Below, one piece after another: positions 26,423 to 34,517 of a stretch of DNA of 64,000 nt. Location of the stretch: assembly GCF_000374545.1 (NCBI RefSeq), contig NZ_KB894596.1:21490-85489 (forward strand). Reading direction: 5' to 3'. Made by a program: the position numbers and the translations under genes. The stretch's first letter is position 1. Every line of letters starts with the position of its first letter. The DNA comes from Anaeromusa acidaminophila DSM 3853 (GTDB taxonomy: Bacteria; Bacillota; Negativicutes; Anaeromusales; Anaeromusaceae). The notes under the pieces were generated by a model. That model did no database searches and was not told the origin of the DNA. It worked only from the letters and a program-made list of their open reading frames with translations.

Positions 26423-26454
26423 AAGTTAACTTTGCTTTTCGAAAGGGTTAACCA
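26423..26454 (+). promoter_or_regulatory. Second BirA-type operator at the bioB ribosome site
   Basis: AAGTTAACT (26423-26431), 14 bases, GGTTAACCA (26446-26454), the same spacing as operator 1, ending at the start codon of the first bioB. It would add roadblock repression. Confidence 0.65.
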
Positions 26455-27438
26455 ATGAAAACAAATGCATCAGAGATTATCCGCTTAGGGGAACAGGTAT
26501 TGACTGGGCGTCAATTAAGCGGCGAAGAAGCGTTAGCTTTGACCCGTATTGATGTGACCGATATTCCTCTTTTGGCGGCGTATGCCCATAAAGTTCGACA
26601 AGCGTTTGGCGGGAACCATGTGGATATGTGCGGCGTTTTGAGCGCGCGGACGGGGCAGTGTTCGGAAGACTGCAAGTTTTGTTCACAGTCGATTCATTAC
26701 AGTACTCAAGTAGCGCCGCATGCGTTGTTGCCAATCGCTCAATTGGTTGAAGAAGCAAAGGCTGCGGAACAAGCAGGGGCCAAACGCATTAGTTTAGTTA
26801 CCAGCGGCAAGGGCATGGAAGGGGATGCTGATTTTGAGGCCATTATATTACGCATCCAAGCGATTGCTGCAGAGACGAAGCTGCAAGTGTGCGCTAATCT
26901 AGGAACGTTGAATCGGCAGCAAGCAATGCGGCTTCGCGATGCGGGCGTACGGCGCTATGCGCATAATTTGGAAACAAGCGTACGGTTTTATCCAGATATA
27001 TGTACGACGCATCCTTATCAAGAGCGGGCGGCTACACTGGCTGCGGCGAAAGAAGCGGGGCTGGAACTTTGCTCTGGAGGTATCATTGGGTTGGGCGAGG
27101 ATTGGCAGGATCGCATCGACTTAGCGCTGGCTTTACGTGAGTTTGCAGTCCAGTCAGTGCCTATTAATATCTTGAATCCCATTCCGGGAACGCCGCTAAG
27201 TGAACAGAAACCCTTGCCGGTATTAGAAATTTTACACACGATTGCGTTATTTCGTTTGCTGTTGCCAGAGCCGATTGTGCGTCCTGCAGGAGGGCGCGAA
27301 ATCAATTTGCGAGATATGCAGGGAGCAGCGATGTTGGCAGGAGCCAATGGGTTGATTGTGGGGCATTATTTGACTTTTTCCGGGCGCAATACGGCTGCTG
27401 ATTTTCAAATGGCGGCTGATGCGCAATTGAAGCCATGA
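26455..27438 (+). CDS. bioB: Biotin synthase paralog 1 (Cys ligand of the sulfur cluster replaced)
   Basis: A 327-residue radical SAM protein of the biotin synthase family, which inserts sulfur into dethiobiotin. Cluster Cys C69-x3-C73-x2-C76 (CSEDCKFC). The sacrificial cluster of standard BioB uses three further Cys and an Arg: here the Cys at +37 from the last cluster Cys is Ser (S113 in RISLVTS), while those in LQVCANLG and ELCSGG and the Arg in VRPAGGRE are kept. So sulfur donation may differ from standard BioB. Behind two BirA boxes; a second bioB follows 25 bases later. Confidence 0.85.
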   Translation: MKTNASEIIRLGEQVLTGRQLSGEEALALTRIDVTDIPLLAAYAHKVRQAFGGNHVDMCGVLSARTGQCSEDCKFCSQSIHYSTQVAPHALLPIAQLVEEAKAAEQAGAKRISLVTSGKGMEGDADFEAIILRIQAIAAETKLQVCANLGTLNRQQAMRLRDAGVRRYAHNLETSVRFYPDICTTHPYQERAATLAAAKEAGLELCSGGIIGLGEDWQDRIDLALALREFAVQSVPINILNPIPGTPLSEQKPLPVLEILHTIALFRLLLPEPIVRPAGGREINLRDMQGAAMLAGANGLIVGHYLTFSGRNTAADFQMAADAQLKP

Positions 27439-27463
27439 AATACTAAAACGAAGAGGTGCAAAG

Positions 27464-28459
27464 ATGAGTTATGATTTGATTTTTTCACTGGGAAAGAAAG
27501 TGTTGGCTGGCGAGGAACTGACTTTCGAAGAGGCCTTGTCCTTGAGTCAAATCGAGGAAGAAGATATTCCTTTGCTGTTAGCCGTAGCTAATAAAGTGCG
27601 TGAACAATTTACGGGCAAAGCCGTGGATACTTGTGAAATCGTAAATGCCCGTTCCGGCAACTGCTCCGAAGACTGCAAATTTTGTGCGCAGTCAGCGCAT
27701 CATGAAGTAAAGTTTGAAGCTTATCCTTTAATGAAAGAAGAAGATATTGTGGCTGCGGCTAAAAAAGCCGAACAAGACGGCGCCTACCGATTTTGTATTG
27801 TGACGGCCGGCTGTGGCATGGACGGCGATAAGGATTTTGAGAAAATATTAGGAGCCATTCGGCGTATTGGCAAGGAAACCAAATTGAATCGTTGCTGTTC
27901 TTTGGGGATCCTAGAGGCGGAACATGTTGCCGCCTTGAAAGAAGCGGGGATTACGCGCTACCACCACAACCTGGAAGCTAGCGAAAGCTATTTTTCTGAA
28001 ATTTGTTCTACTCATACTTATGAAGAGCGCATAGAGACCATCAAGCGAGTAAAGGAAGCGGGTCTGCAGAGCTGTTCCGGAGGAATTATTGGCATGGGCG
28101 AGTCTTGGAGGCAGAGGGTGGAACTTGCCTTTGCTCTAAAAGAGCTGGATGTGGATTCGGTGCCTGTCAATGTATTGAATGCCGTGCCGGGAACCGCTTT
28201 GGCGCAGCAAAAAAGACTGCAGCCACTCGAAATTTTACAAGCTTTTGCCATTTTTCGTATGGTGCTGCCTAAAAAAATCATCCGTTATGCAGGTGGTCGG
28301 GAACACAATCTAGGAGAGCTGGTGCCGCTAGGATTCTTGTCCGGTATTAACGGTATGCTGTTGGGCAATTACTTAACTACGTCCGGCCGCGGTCCGGAGC
28401 AAGACTTAAAAACGGTAAACGGCTTGGGCCTTAGCCCGTTGTCGTTGGAAGAACGCTGA
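27464..28459 (+). CDS. bioB: Biotin synthase paralog 2
   Basis: A 331-residue radical SAM biotin synthase with cluster Cys C67, C71, C74 (CSEDCKFC) and all additional Cys of the usual sulfur-donating cluster: C111 in YRFCIVT at +37, C in NRCCSLG and C in QSCSGG, with Arg in IRYAGGRE. It is the more standard of the two tandem copies, which are clearly homologous along their length. Ribosome site GAGGTG. Likely co-transcribed with the first copy under BirA control. Confidence 0.88.
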   Translation: MSYDLIFSLGKKVLAGEELTFEEALSLSQIEEEDIPLLLAVANKVREQFTGKAVDTCEIVNARSGNCSEDCKFCAQSAHHEVKFEAYPLMKEEDIVAAAKKAEQDGAYRFCIVTAGCGMDGDKDFEKILGAIRRIGKETKLNRCCSLGILEAEHVAALKEAGITRYHHNLEASESYFSEICSTHTYEERIETIKRVKEAGLQSCSGGIIGMGESWRQRVELAFALKELDVDSVPVNVLNAVPGTALAQQKRLQPLEILQAFAIFRMVLPKKIIRYAGGREHNLGELVPLGFLSGINGMLLGNYLTTSGRGPEQDLKTVNGLGLSPLSLEER

Positions 28460-28475
28460 TAGAAAAATTCGTACT

Positions 28476-28505
28476 GAAAGACCGCGCAGGCGGTCTTTTC
28501 TTTTT
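28476..28505 (+). terminator. Terminator of the bioB-bioB operon
   Basis: Stem AAAGACCGC (28477-28485) with GCGGTCTTT (28490-28498), tail TTCTTTTTG. Confidence 0.85.
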
Positions 28506-28607
28506 GCAGCAGGGGGCGTAATCAGCGAGAAATGGCAGGAATCTTGAAGGAATTTGAAGAATTGAATAGTAATAAAATTAAAATCTGGGCGAAAAGAGGA
28601 AGTATGC

Positions 28608-29192
28608 ATGTCGGTGCCGGAAAAAAAGAGAGTCGTTGTAGCTATGAGCGGAGCCAGCGGAGTGGTTCTGGGAATTGAAATTCTACGGGTGCTGAGAGAA
28701 ATCCCTGCGTATGAGACGCATGTCGTGCTTTCGCGGGGAGCGGAGCTGACCATTGCCGCAGAGACGGAGCATACGGTAGAGGAAGTGCTGCAATGGGCTG
28801 ACTATGTATATGACAATAGCAATGTGGGGGCGCGTATCGCCAGCGGCACTTTTAAGACGGAAGGCATGCTTGTGGTACCTTGCAGTATGAAAACGGTTGC
28901 CGGTATTGCCAGCGGTTATTCGGATAATCTGCTCTTACGCGCAGCGGATGTTACTCTTAAAGAGCGGCGGCCGCTAATTTTAGCGCCGCGGGAAAGTCCA
29001 TTGGGGATTATTCATTTGCGGAATTTGTTGGCGGTAGCGGAGGCTGGGGCGCTTCTTTTGCCTCCGGTTGTTTCTTATTACCAGAAGCCAAAGAGCCTTG
29101 CAGATATGAATCGGCAGATTGCCGGGAAAATTCTCGACAAGTTGGGGATTGAAACACCTGGTTTTCGGCGCTGGGGTGACGCAGAACAATAG
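28608..29192 (+). CDS. ubiX: UbiX family flavin prenyltransferase
   Basis: A 194-residue flavoprotein of the UbiX/Pad1 family, which attaches a dimethylallyl unit to FMN to make the cofactor of UbiD decarboxylases. VAMSGASGVVLGIEIL, SGTFKTEGMLVVPCSMKTVAGIASGYSDNLL and LILAPRESPLGIIHLRN are diagnostic. Length is normal. AAGAGGA is 8 bases upstream of the ATG. No ubiD gene is next to it; it may serve a UbiD enzyme elsewhere (quinone pathway or aromatic acids). Confidence 0.92.
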   Translation: MSVPEKKRVVVAMSGASGVVLGIEILRVLREIPAYETHVVLSRGAELTIAAETEHTVEEVLQWADYVYDNSNVGARIASGTFKTEGMLVVPCSMKTVAGIASGYSDNLLLRAADVTLKERRPLILAPRESPLGIIHLRNLLAVAEAGALLLPPVVSYYQKPKSLADMNRQIAGKILDKLGIETPGFRRWGDAEQ

Positions 29193-29229
29193 TAAATAAG
29201 AAAAACTGTCATGAATTAGTTCCTATTTA

Positions 29230-29378
29230 TTGGAAAATTCTGTTCTTGATGATATACTATAACTATACTAATTGCTGTACAATCGGATACTGAAAAACTG
29301 AAGCGAATTTTTCTAAAAATAGAGGCATTCGCAAGAAGTTACACTGCGAAACGATGCTATTTTTAGGCATCGTTTTTT
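29230..29378 (+). ncRNA. Candidate small structured RNA upstream of the nuo operon
   Basis: Inside a 478-bp gap: promoter TTGGAA (29230-29235)-17-TATACT (29253-29258), then about 115 bases ending in a terminator (AAACGATGC 29349-29357 with GCATCGTTT 29367-29375, T tail). CTAAAAATAG (about 29314-29323) is complementary to CTATTTTTAG (29357-29366) in the terminator loop, and GCGAAT pairs with ATTCGC, so alternative folds are possible. No ribosome site or frame is present. It could be a trans-acting RNA or an attenuated leader; family not recognised. Confidence 0.5.
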
Positions 29379-29518
29379 AGTTTCATAAGGCAGTAAATGC
29401 TTTTGCAATAAAAGAAACTGTGATGAAATATTACAATAATAACCGGTTCGTGATTTTGAAAGGCTATTTTTTGCTAAAAAGTGTTATTTTCAGAATTATT
29501 ATTGAAAACTAATTAAAA

Positions 29519-29547
29519 TTGACACTATGAGCAAGGAAGTCTAAAAT
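29519..29547 (+). promoter_or_regulatory. Probable nuo operon promoter
   Basis: TTGACA (29519-29524), 17 bases, TAAAAT (29542-29547), giving a leader of about 115 bases to nuoA. The rest of the gap is AT-rich with no other clear signal. Confidence 0.7.
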
Positions 29548-29670
29548 ATAAATATCAATAAATGTATACAGAATACTTTTATTTAATTTAAATTAATACG
29601 CAAATGTTGCGATGTAAGCGGTATCGTTTCATGGCAATCATTTGCGGAAAAGCAGAAGGAGGATGGTAAG

Positions 29671-30027
29671 ATGTTGCAGGATTTTGGGAATGTCGGTTTG
29701 CTGTTAGCGGTTGCTTTGGTATTTCCTTTGATGGCCTTGGCAACTGCATTTTTCATTCGCCCCAAAAATCCAGGAATGGAGAAGTCCATGCCATATGAAT
29801 GTGGCGTCGACACAGTAGGGGAGACTTGGATTCAGTTTCGGGCCAGTTATTTCCTTTATGCACTTGTATTTGTCGCTTTTGATATTGAAACTGTATTCTT
29901 GTATCTCTGGGCTATTAAATTCCAGCAGCTAGGCGTTTTCGCCTTTGTAGAGATGTTTATTTTTCTGAGCATTTTGCTGGTTGGTTTAGGGTATGCCTGG
30001 AGGAAAGGGGCTTTGGAATGGAAATGA
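29671..30027 (+). CDS. nuoA: Complex I subunit NuoA
   Basis: A 118-residue membrane subunit with three helices. The loop [15 protein letters not shown] and helix [13 protein letters not shown] (with the conserved acidic residues near the quinone channel) identify it. It helps join the peripheral and membrane arms. AGGAGG precedes the ATG. First gene of an 11-gene operon; overlaps nuoB by 10 bases. Confidence 0.93.
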   Translation: MLQDFGNVGLLLAVALVFPLMALATAFFIRPKNPGMEKSMPYECGVDTVGETWIQFRASYFLYALVFVAFDIETVFLYLWAIKFQQLGVFAFVEMFIFLSILLVGLGYAWRKGALEWK

Positions 30028-30533
30028 CCAAATTGCAGACGCAGGCGGAGAGAGATCAAGAGCTCTTGCATAAAAATATACTTGTTACCAGTATGGATAT
30101 GGTTTTGAAATGGGCGCGAAGCAATTCTTTGTGGCCATTATCTTCGGGCCTTGCTTGCTGCGCGATTGAGATGATGTCCGCCGCTGCAGCGCGTTTTGAC
30201 TTGTCTCGTTTTGGTTATGAGGTGTTTCGGGCGTCACCGCGTCAGGCGGACTTGCTGATTGTTGCCGGCACGCTTACTTGGGCTATGGCTGGACCGCTGA
30301 AGCGTCTTTACGAACAGATGCCGGAGCCTAAATACGTTATCTCCATGGGCAGTTGTGCGAACTCCGGCGGCCCTTTTGTGGATTCGTACTCCGTAGTACC
30401 GGGCGTGGATCAGATTTTGCCGGTAGACATTTATATTCCTGGTTGTCCGCCTCGGCCGGAAGCGTTAATTCACGGCATGCTGGAGCTGAAACGTAAAATT
30501 CGGGACGGAGAAATTGTGAGGGATAAAGCATGA
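30018..30533 (+). CDS. nuoB: Complex I subunit NuoB (cluster N2)
   Basis: A 171-residue iron-sulfur protein carrying the terminal cluster N2 that passes electrons to quinone. Ligands are the tandem Cys C47-C48 ([11 protein letters not shown]), C113 (GSCANSGG) and C143 (PGCPPRPE), the standard pattern. It sits at the junction with NuoD and NuoH. Start overlaps the nuoA end; AAAGGGG lies upstream. Confidence 0.95.
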   Translation: MEMTKLQTQAERDQELLHKNILVTSMDMVLKWARSNSLWPLSSGLACCAIEMMSAAAARFDLSRFGYEVFRASPRQADLLIVAGTLTWAMAGPLKRLYEQMPEPKYVISMGSCANSGGPFVDSYSVVPGVDQILPVDIYIPGCPPRPEALIHGMLELKRKIRDGEIVRDKA

Positions 30534-31006
30534 CGACGACAGAACTGCTGACAGCTATTCAAGCGTGTCATAGCGATTACTGCGAGATCATTGGCGAAGA
30601 AAGCCAGCAAGTGCTACAGGTGGAAGCCGCGCGAGTGGCGGAGCTTATGCTGTGGCTGCGCGATCACGAGGAATACCAGTTTAATATGCTGCGTAATTTG
30701 ACAGCTGTGGATTACGCAGAGCATTTGGACGTGGTTTATCATGTGTATTCCATGGCGCTGCGGCAGATGATTGTAATAAAAACACGTTGTCAGGCGGAAA
30801 ACTCCGAAGTGCCGTCGGTGACCTCCGTATGGCCTGCTGCGGATTTTCAGGAGAGAGAAGTTTTTGACTTAATGGGAATTCGCTTTACGGGGCATCCTGA
30901 CTTACGGCGTATTTTGATGCCGGAAGAATACACGGAGCATCCGCTGCGTAAATCTTTTAAGCTGGGCGCTGGCAGCGCCGCAGTGGTACAGAGAGGGTGT
31001 AACTGA
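30530..31006 (+). CDS. nuoC: Complex I subunit NuoC
   Basis: A 158-residue 30-kDa-type subunit of the peripheral arm, separate from NuoD (fused in some bacteria). The signature [36 protein letters not shown] is present (given in part here: [17 protein letters not shown]). ATGA overlap with nuoB and one-base overlap with nuoD indicate coupled translation. It is a scaffold without cofactors. Confidence 0.93.
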   Translation: MTTTELLTAIQACHSDYCEIIGEESQQVLQVEAARVAELMLWLRDHEEYQFNMLRNLTAVDYAEHLDVVYHVYSMALRQMIVIKTRCQAENSEVPSVTSVWPAADFQEREVFDLMGIRFTGHPDLRRILMPEEYTEHPLRKSFKLGAGSAAVVQRGCN

Positions 31007-32103
31007 TGGTAAAAACAGAAACATACACGCTCAATATGGGACCGCAGCATCCTAGTACCCACGGCGTTCTGCAGGTGGTGTTGGAGCTGGACGGCGAAGA
31101 AGTGGTGCAGGCGGTGCCTCATATGGGGTACTTGCATCGCGGTATTGAAAAGCTGGCGGAAAGCCGTACCTATGCGCAATTTATTCCCTATACGGATCGC
31201 TTGGATTACGTTTCTTCCATGTGTAACAATTTAGGCTACTGTCAGACCGTGGAAAAATTGATGGGTCTTGAAATTCCGGAGCGAGCCGAGTATTTGCGTA
31301 TTATCATGGTGGAACTCAATCGGATTGCCAGCCATTTGATCTGCATGGGGTCCCTGGCGATTGACCTAGGAGCCTCAACCGGTATGATGTTTGGCTTTCG
31401 CGGGCGCGAACGCATTTTGGACTTGTTCGATATGGCTTGCGGCGCGCGGCAGACCTATAGCTATATTCGCTTTGGCGGCGTAGCGGCAGACATTCCGGAG
31501 GCGTTTGTACCGGAATTAAGGCGTTTTTTGGCGGATTTTCCGGCTATGATCGAGGAGTATCACGGCCTCTTGACCGGTAACGAGATCCTCTACGAGCGTT
31601 TGAAAAACACAGCTGTCATTTCCGGCGAACGGGCGATTGCCATGGGGCTGACCGGCCCAGCGCTGCGTGCGTCCGGTGTGGCGTATGACCTGCGTAAAAT
31701 GGAGCCGTATGGTATTTATGACCGCTTTGATTTTGAAGTTCCCCTGGGAGAAGTAGGGGACAGCTGGGATCGCTATGTGGTGAGAATGGAAGAATTAAAA
31801 CAAAGCATGCGGATTGTGGAACAAGCGCTGGAGCAACTGCCGGAAGGGCCTGTGATGGGCAAAGTGCCGAAAGTACTGAAACCGCCGGTGGGGGAAGTGT
31901 ACCATGCGGTGGAAAATCCTCGTGGTGAATTGGGATACTATATTGTTAGCGATGGTTCTCCAAAGCCATATCGTATTCATGTGCGTCGGCCTTCGTTCAT
32001 TAATTTGCAGATGCTGAACGAAACTTGCCAGGGCTTGCTGATTGCCGATGTGGTTGCTGTGCTGGCTACGCTGGATTCGCTAATGGGAGAAGTGGACTGC
32101 TAG
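31006..32103 (+). CDS. nuoD: Complex I subunit NuoD
   Basis: A 365-residue 49-kDa-type subunit that forms the quinone pocket with NuoB and is related to NiFe hydrogenase large subunits (without the metal Cys). It starts with [25 protein letters not shown] sequence ([10 protein letters not shown]), followed by [13 protein letters not shown] and, near the end, [11 protein letters not shown]. Starts within the nuoC stop (TGATG). Confidence 0.95.
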   Translation: MVKTETYTLNMGPQHPSTHGVLQVVLELDGEEVVQAVPHMGYLHRGIEKLAESRTYAQFIPYTDRLDYVSSMCNNLGYCQTVEKLMGLEIPERAEYLRIIMVELNRIASHLICMGSLAIDLGASTGMMFGFRGRERILDLFDMACGARQTYSYIRFGGVAADIPEAFVPELRRFLADFPAMIEEYHGLLTGNEILYERLKNTAVISGERAIAMGLTGPALRASGVAYDLRKMEPYGIYDRFDFEVPLGEVGDSWDRYVVRMEELKQSMRIVEQALEQLPEGPVMGKVPKVLKPPVGEVYHAVENPRGELGYYIVSDGSPKPYRIHVRRPSFINLQMLNETCQGLLIADVVAVLATLDSLMGEVDC

Positions 32104-32145
32104 TTGGTTCCATAGAGAGAAGCACGTAAAGGAGAGGCATAAGGC

Positions 32146-33186
32146 ATGCAAGAAGTAACTGGTTTGTATGTAATCGCGGCATGGCTGCGACAAATTTTAG
32201 CAATGTATCTGCCTGGGCAGCAATGGGTGGATTTGTGCATGAGTTTAGTGGAGATTGGCGCTATCTTTGGCGTTATTTCCTTGTCTGCGGTTGTGCTGGT
32301 GTATGCGGAACGCAAGATCAGCGCATTTATGCAGCGGCGTTCCGGGCCGAATCGCGTGGGGCCTAAGGGCTTACTGCAGACAACGGCGGATATGATTAAG
32401 CTGATGGCAAAGGAAGACATTATGCCCACTGGCGCTGATAAGTGGATGTGGATGTTGGCGCCGATGCTGCTGTTTTTGCCTGCAGCTATGGGTTATGTGG
32501 TATTTCCCTTTGATGAGCAAGTTATTTTCGCGGATCTGAACATTGGTATTTTTTATTTCATTGCTATTTCTTCTCAATCGGTACTGCCGTTTTTGATGGC
32601 AGGCTGGGCTTCCAACAATAAATATTCCTTGGTTGGCGGCATGCGTACGGTGGCGCAGATGCTGAGCTATGAGGTGCCGATGGTGCTTTCGATTTTGGGC
32701 ATCGTCATGCTGACCGGCTCCATGAAGATGAGCTCCATTGTAGCGGCGCAGCAAGACATCTGGTTTGTGGCGCTGCAGCCGATTGCTTTTGTGGTATATG
32801 TCATTACGGCTACGGCGGAAATCAACCGGGCGCCTTTTGACTTGGTCGAGGGGGAATCCGAGCTTGTAGCAGGACCGTTTACGGAGTACACCGGTATGCG
32901 CTGGGCTTTGTTTTTCCTGGCGGAGTATGCCAATTTGCTTGCGGTTTCTGTTATTGCGACTACGCTGTTCTTGGGCGGTTGGAGCGGCCCCTGGCTTCCT
33001 GGGTGGATTTGGTTTTTGCTGAAAGTGGCCGCAATGATTTTTCTCTTCATGTGGTTTCGCTGGACGTTCCCTCGACTGCGTATTGACCAGTTGCTGGCAT
33101 TCGGGTGGAAGCTGCTGTTGCCGCTAGCGCTGTTGAATGTCATTATTACGGGGATCGGCATTTATCTTTCCGAGTTTTTCATTTAG
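32146..33186 (+). CDS. nuoH: Complex I subunit NuoH
   Basis: A 346-residue membrane subunit with about eight helices, next to the quinone site. [39 protein letters not shown] and [17 protein letters not shown] carry the conserved charged residues that couple quinone reduction to proton movement. AAGGAGAGG lies upstream of the ATG; 42 bases after nuoD. Confidence 0.95.
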   Translation: MQEVTGLYVIAAWLRQILAMYLPGQQWVDLCMSLVEIGAIFGVISLSAVVLVYAERKISAFMQRRSGPNRVGPKGLLQTTADMIKLMAKEDIMPTGADKWMWMLAPMLLFLPAAMGYVVFPFDEQVIFADLNIGIFYFIAISSQSVLPFLMAGWASNNKYSLVGGMRTVAQMLSYEVPMVLSILGIVMLTGSMKMSSIVAAQQDIWFVALQPIAFVVYVITATAEINRAPFDLVEGESELVAGPFTEYTGMRWALFFLAEYANLLAVSVIATTLFLGGWSGPWLPGWIWFLLKVAAMIFLFMWFRWTFPRLRIDQLLAFGWKLLLPLALLNVIITGIGIYLSEFFI

Positions 33187-33198
33187 GAGGAACCTCTT

Positions 33199-33675
33199 AT
33201 GCTTGGTAAAGGCTTGCTACAGGGAATGGGCATTACCTTGAGGGCGTTTTTCGCCAAAAAGGAAACATTGCAATATCCCGAAGCTAAATTAGTGATGCCG
33301 GAACGCTTTCGGGGCGGCGAACTGGAATTGGACCATAAAAAATGCATTGCCTGCGGGCTGTGCGCGATGGCTTGCCCTAATCATGTAATCAAACTAACTA
33401 CGAAGATGGATGAACAGAAAAAACGTCATCTAGAAACCTATGTCTATCAGTCCGGCTTGTGCTTGTATTGCAATTACTGCATCGAAGCCTGCCCGACAAA
33501 AGCGATTTGCTGGGACAAGAACTATGAAAACTCCCGTTATACGAAAGCGGAATTAGATGTGGACTGTCTGGCTCTTTCAAGGGCGAAGCAACCCGATGAA
33601 GTGGCGGAACCGCCTGTATCTCAGGAGAAAGCGGCGGCTGATGAGGCGTCGTCTAGTCAAGGGAGGGATGCTTGA
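33199..33675 (+). CDS. nuoI: Complex I subunit NuoI (two 4Fe-4S)
   Basis: A 158-residue ferredoxin-like subunit that carries clusters N6a and N6b: C49, C52, C55, C59 (CIACGLCAMAC) and C88, C91, C94, C98 (CLYCNYCIEAC). In complexes without NuoEFG it is the likely docking point for a reduced ferredoxin or other donor. AGGAGG ribosome site. The last 30 residues are acidic/Ala-rich and not conserved. Confidence 0.94.
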   Translation: MLGKGLLQGMGITLRAFFAKKETLQYPEAKLVMPERFRGGELELDHKKCIACGLCAMACPNHVIKLTTKMDEQKKRHLETYVYQSGLCLYCNYCIEACPTKAICWDKNYENSRYTKAELDVDCLALSRAKQPDEVAEPPVSQEKAAADEASSSQGRDA

Positions 33676-34187
33676 TGAGTGAATGGGCTTATACGATTGC
33701 CTTTTTTGTCTTTGCATCTATTACCGTGGCTGCGGCGTTTGCGGCTGTAAGTAAAACGAATCTGGTGCATAGCGCGCTGTTTTTGGCATTGTGTTTTATT
33801 GGCGTCAGCGGCTTGTACGTACTGTTGCAGGCGGACTTTATGGCGGCCGTGCAAATCTTGATTTATAACGGCGCTATTGCCATTGTGTTCGTATTGGGGA
33901 CGATGCTGACAAGGCGCAGCAGTTACCATGGAACCAATGCAACAGCTCGGGATATTCCTTCGCGTTTGGTGTTGGCGGTTAGCTCTTTGTTTGTCGCCAT
34001 TACGATGGCGGTTATTGCAACGACGCCGTGGCGCTACTCCAGTGCGCCGCCGGTGGAAGATACGCCTTCGCTTTTAGGGCAGTTGATCCTTACGGACTAT
34101 ATGGTGGCGATGGAAGTGGCGGCCGTCCTTTTGCTGGCGGCGATGATCGGCTCTATTGTTCTGGCAAAAGGAGTGGAGGAAGAATGA
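33675..34187 (+). CDS. nuoJ: Complex I subunit NuoJ
   Basis: A 170-residue membrane subunit with five helices. LVHSALFLALCFIGVSGLYVLLQADFMAAVQILIYNGAI is the conserved core (shown here in part: ALCFIGVSGLYVLL). ATG at 33675 overlaps the nuoI stop by one base with GGGAGGG upstream. Ends in an ATGA overlap with nuoK. Confidence 0.92.
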   Translation: MSEWAYTIAFFVFASITVAAAFAAVSKTNLVHSALFLALCFIGVSGLYVLLQADFMAAVQILIYNGAIAIVFVLGTMLTRRSSYHGTNATARDIPSRLVLAVSSLFVAITMAVIATTPWRYSSAPPVEDTPSLLGQLILTDYMVAMEVAAVLLLAAMIGSIVLAKGVEEE

Positions 34188-34492
34188 TAGGCTTAACGCA
34201 CTTTTTGGTAGTGGCAGCCATGGTGTTTGCCATTGGCCTATATGGGCTGCTGACGAAGCGGACGATTATCGGTTTGTTGATGAGCATTGAGCTGATGCTC
34301 AATGCGGTAAACATTAATTTGATTGCGTTTTCGCGTTTTATTACGCCTGATGCCCTGACAGGGCAGGTGTTTGCTATTTTTACCATTACCGTTGCGGCTG
34401 CGGAAGTAGCGGTGGGGTTGGCCATGGTCTTCCGTGTGTATCATGACCGCAATACGGTGCATGCCGCCAGATTGGACGAGATGCGCTGGTAA
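34184..34492 (+). CDS. nuoK: Complex I subunit NuoK
   Basis: A 102-residue, three-helix subunit homologous to MrpC. IGLLMSIELMLNAVNINLIAF includes the conserved membrane Glu used in proton transfer, and a second Glu sits in AAAEVAVGLAMVF. The start is the ATG of the ATGA overlap with nuoJ, behind GGAGGA; the frame runs open further upstream within nuoJ, but that is out of frame with it and not coding. Confidence 0.94.
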   Translation: MIGLTHFLVVAAMVFAIGLYGLLTKRTIIGLLMSIELMLNAVNINLIAFSRFITPDALTGQVFAIFTITVAAAEVAVGLAMVFRVYHDRNTVHAARLDEMRW

Positions 34493-34517
34493 GCGAGTAT
34501 CAGAGAGTAGGTGAGGA

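Noticed and set aside
34028..34183. Longer N terminus for NuoK reaching into nuoJ
   Set aside because: NuoK homologs begin at the ATG at 34184, which overlaps the nuoJ stop and has a ribosome site; the upstream codons are the shadow of nuoJ.
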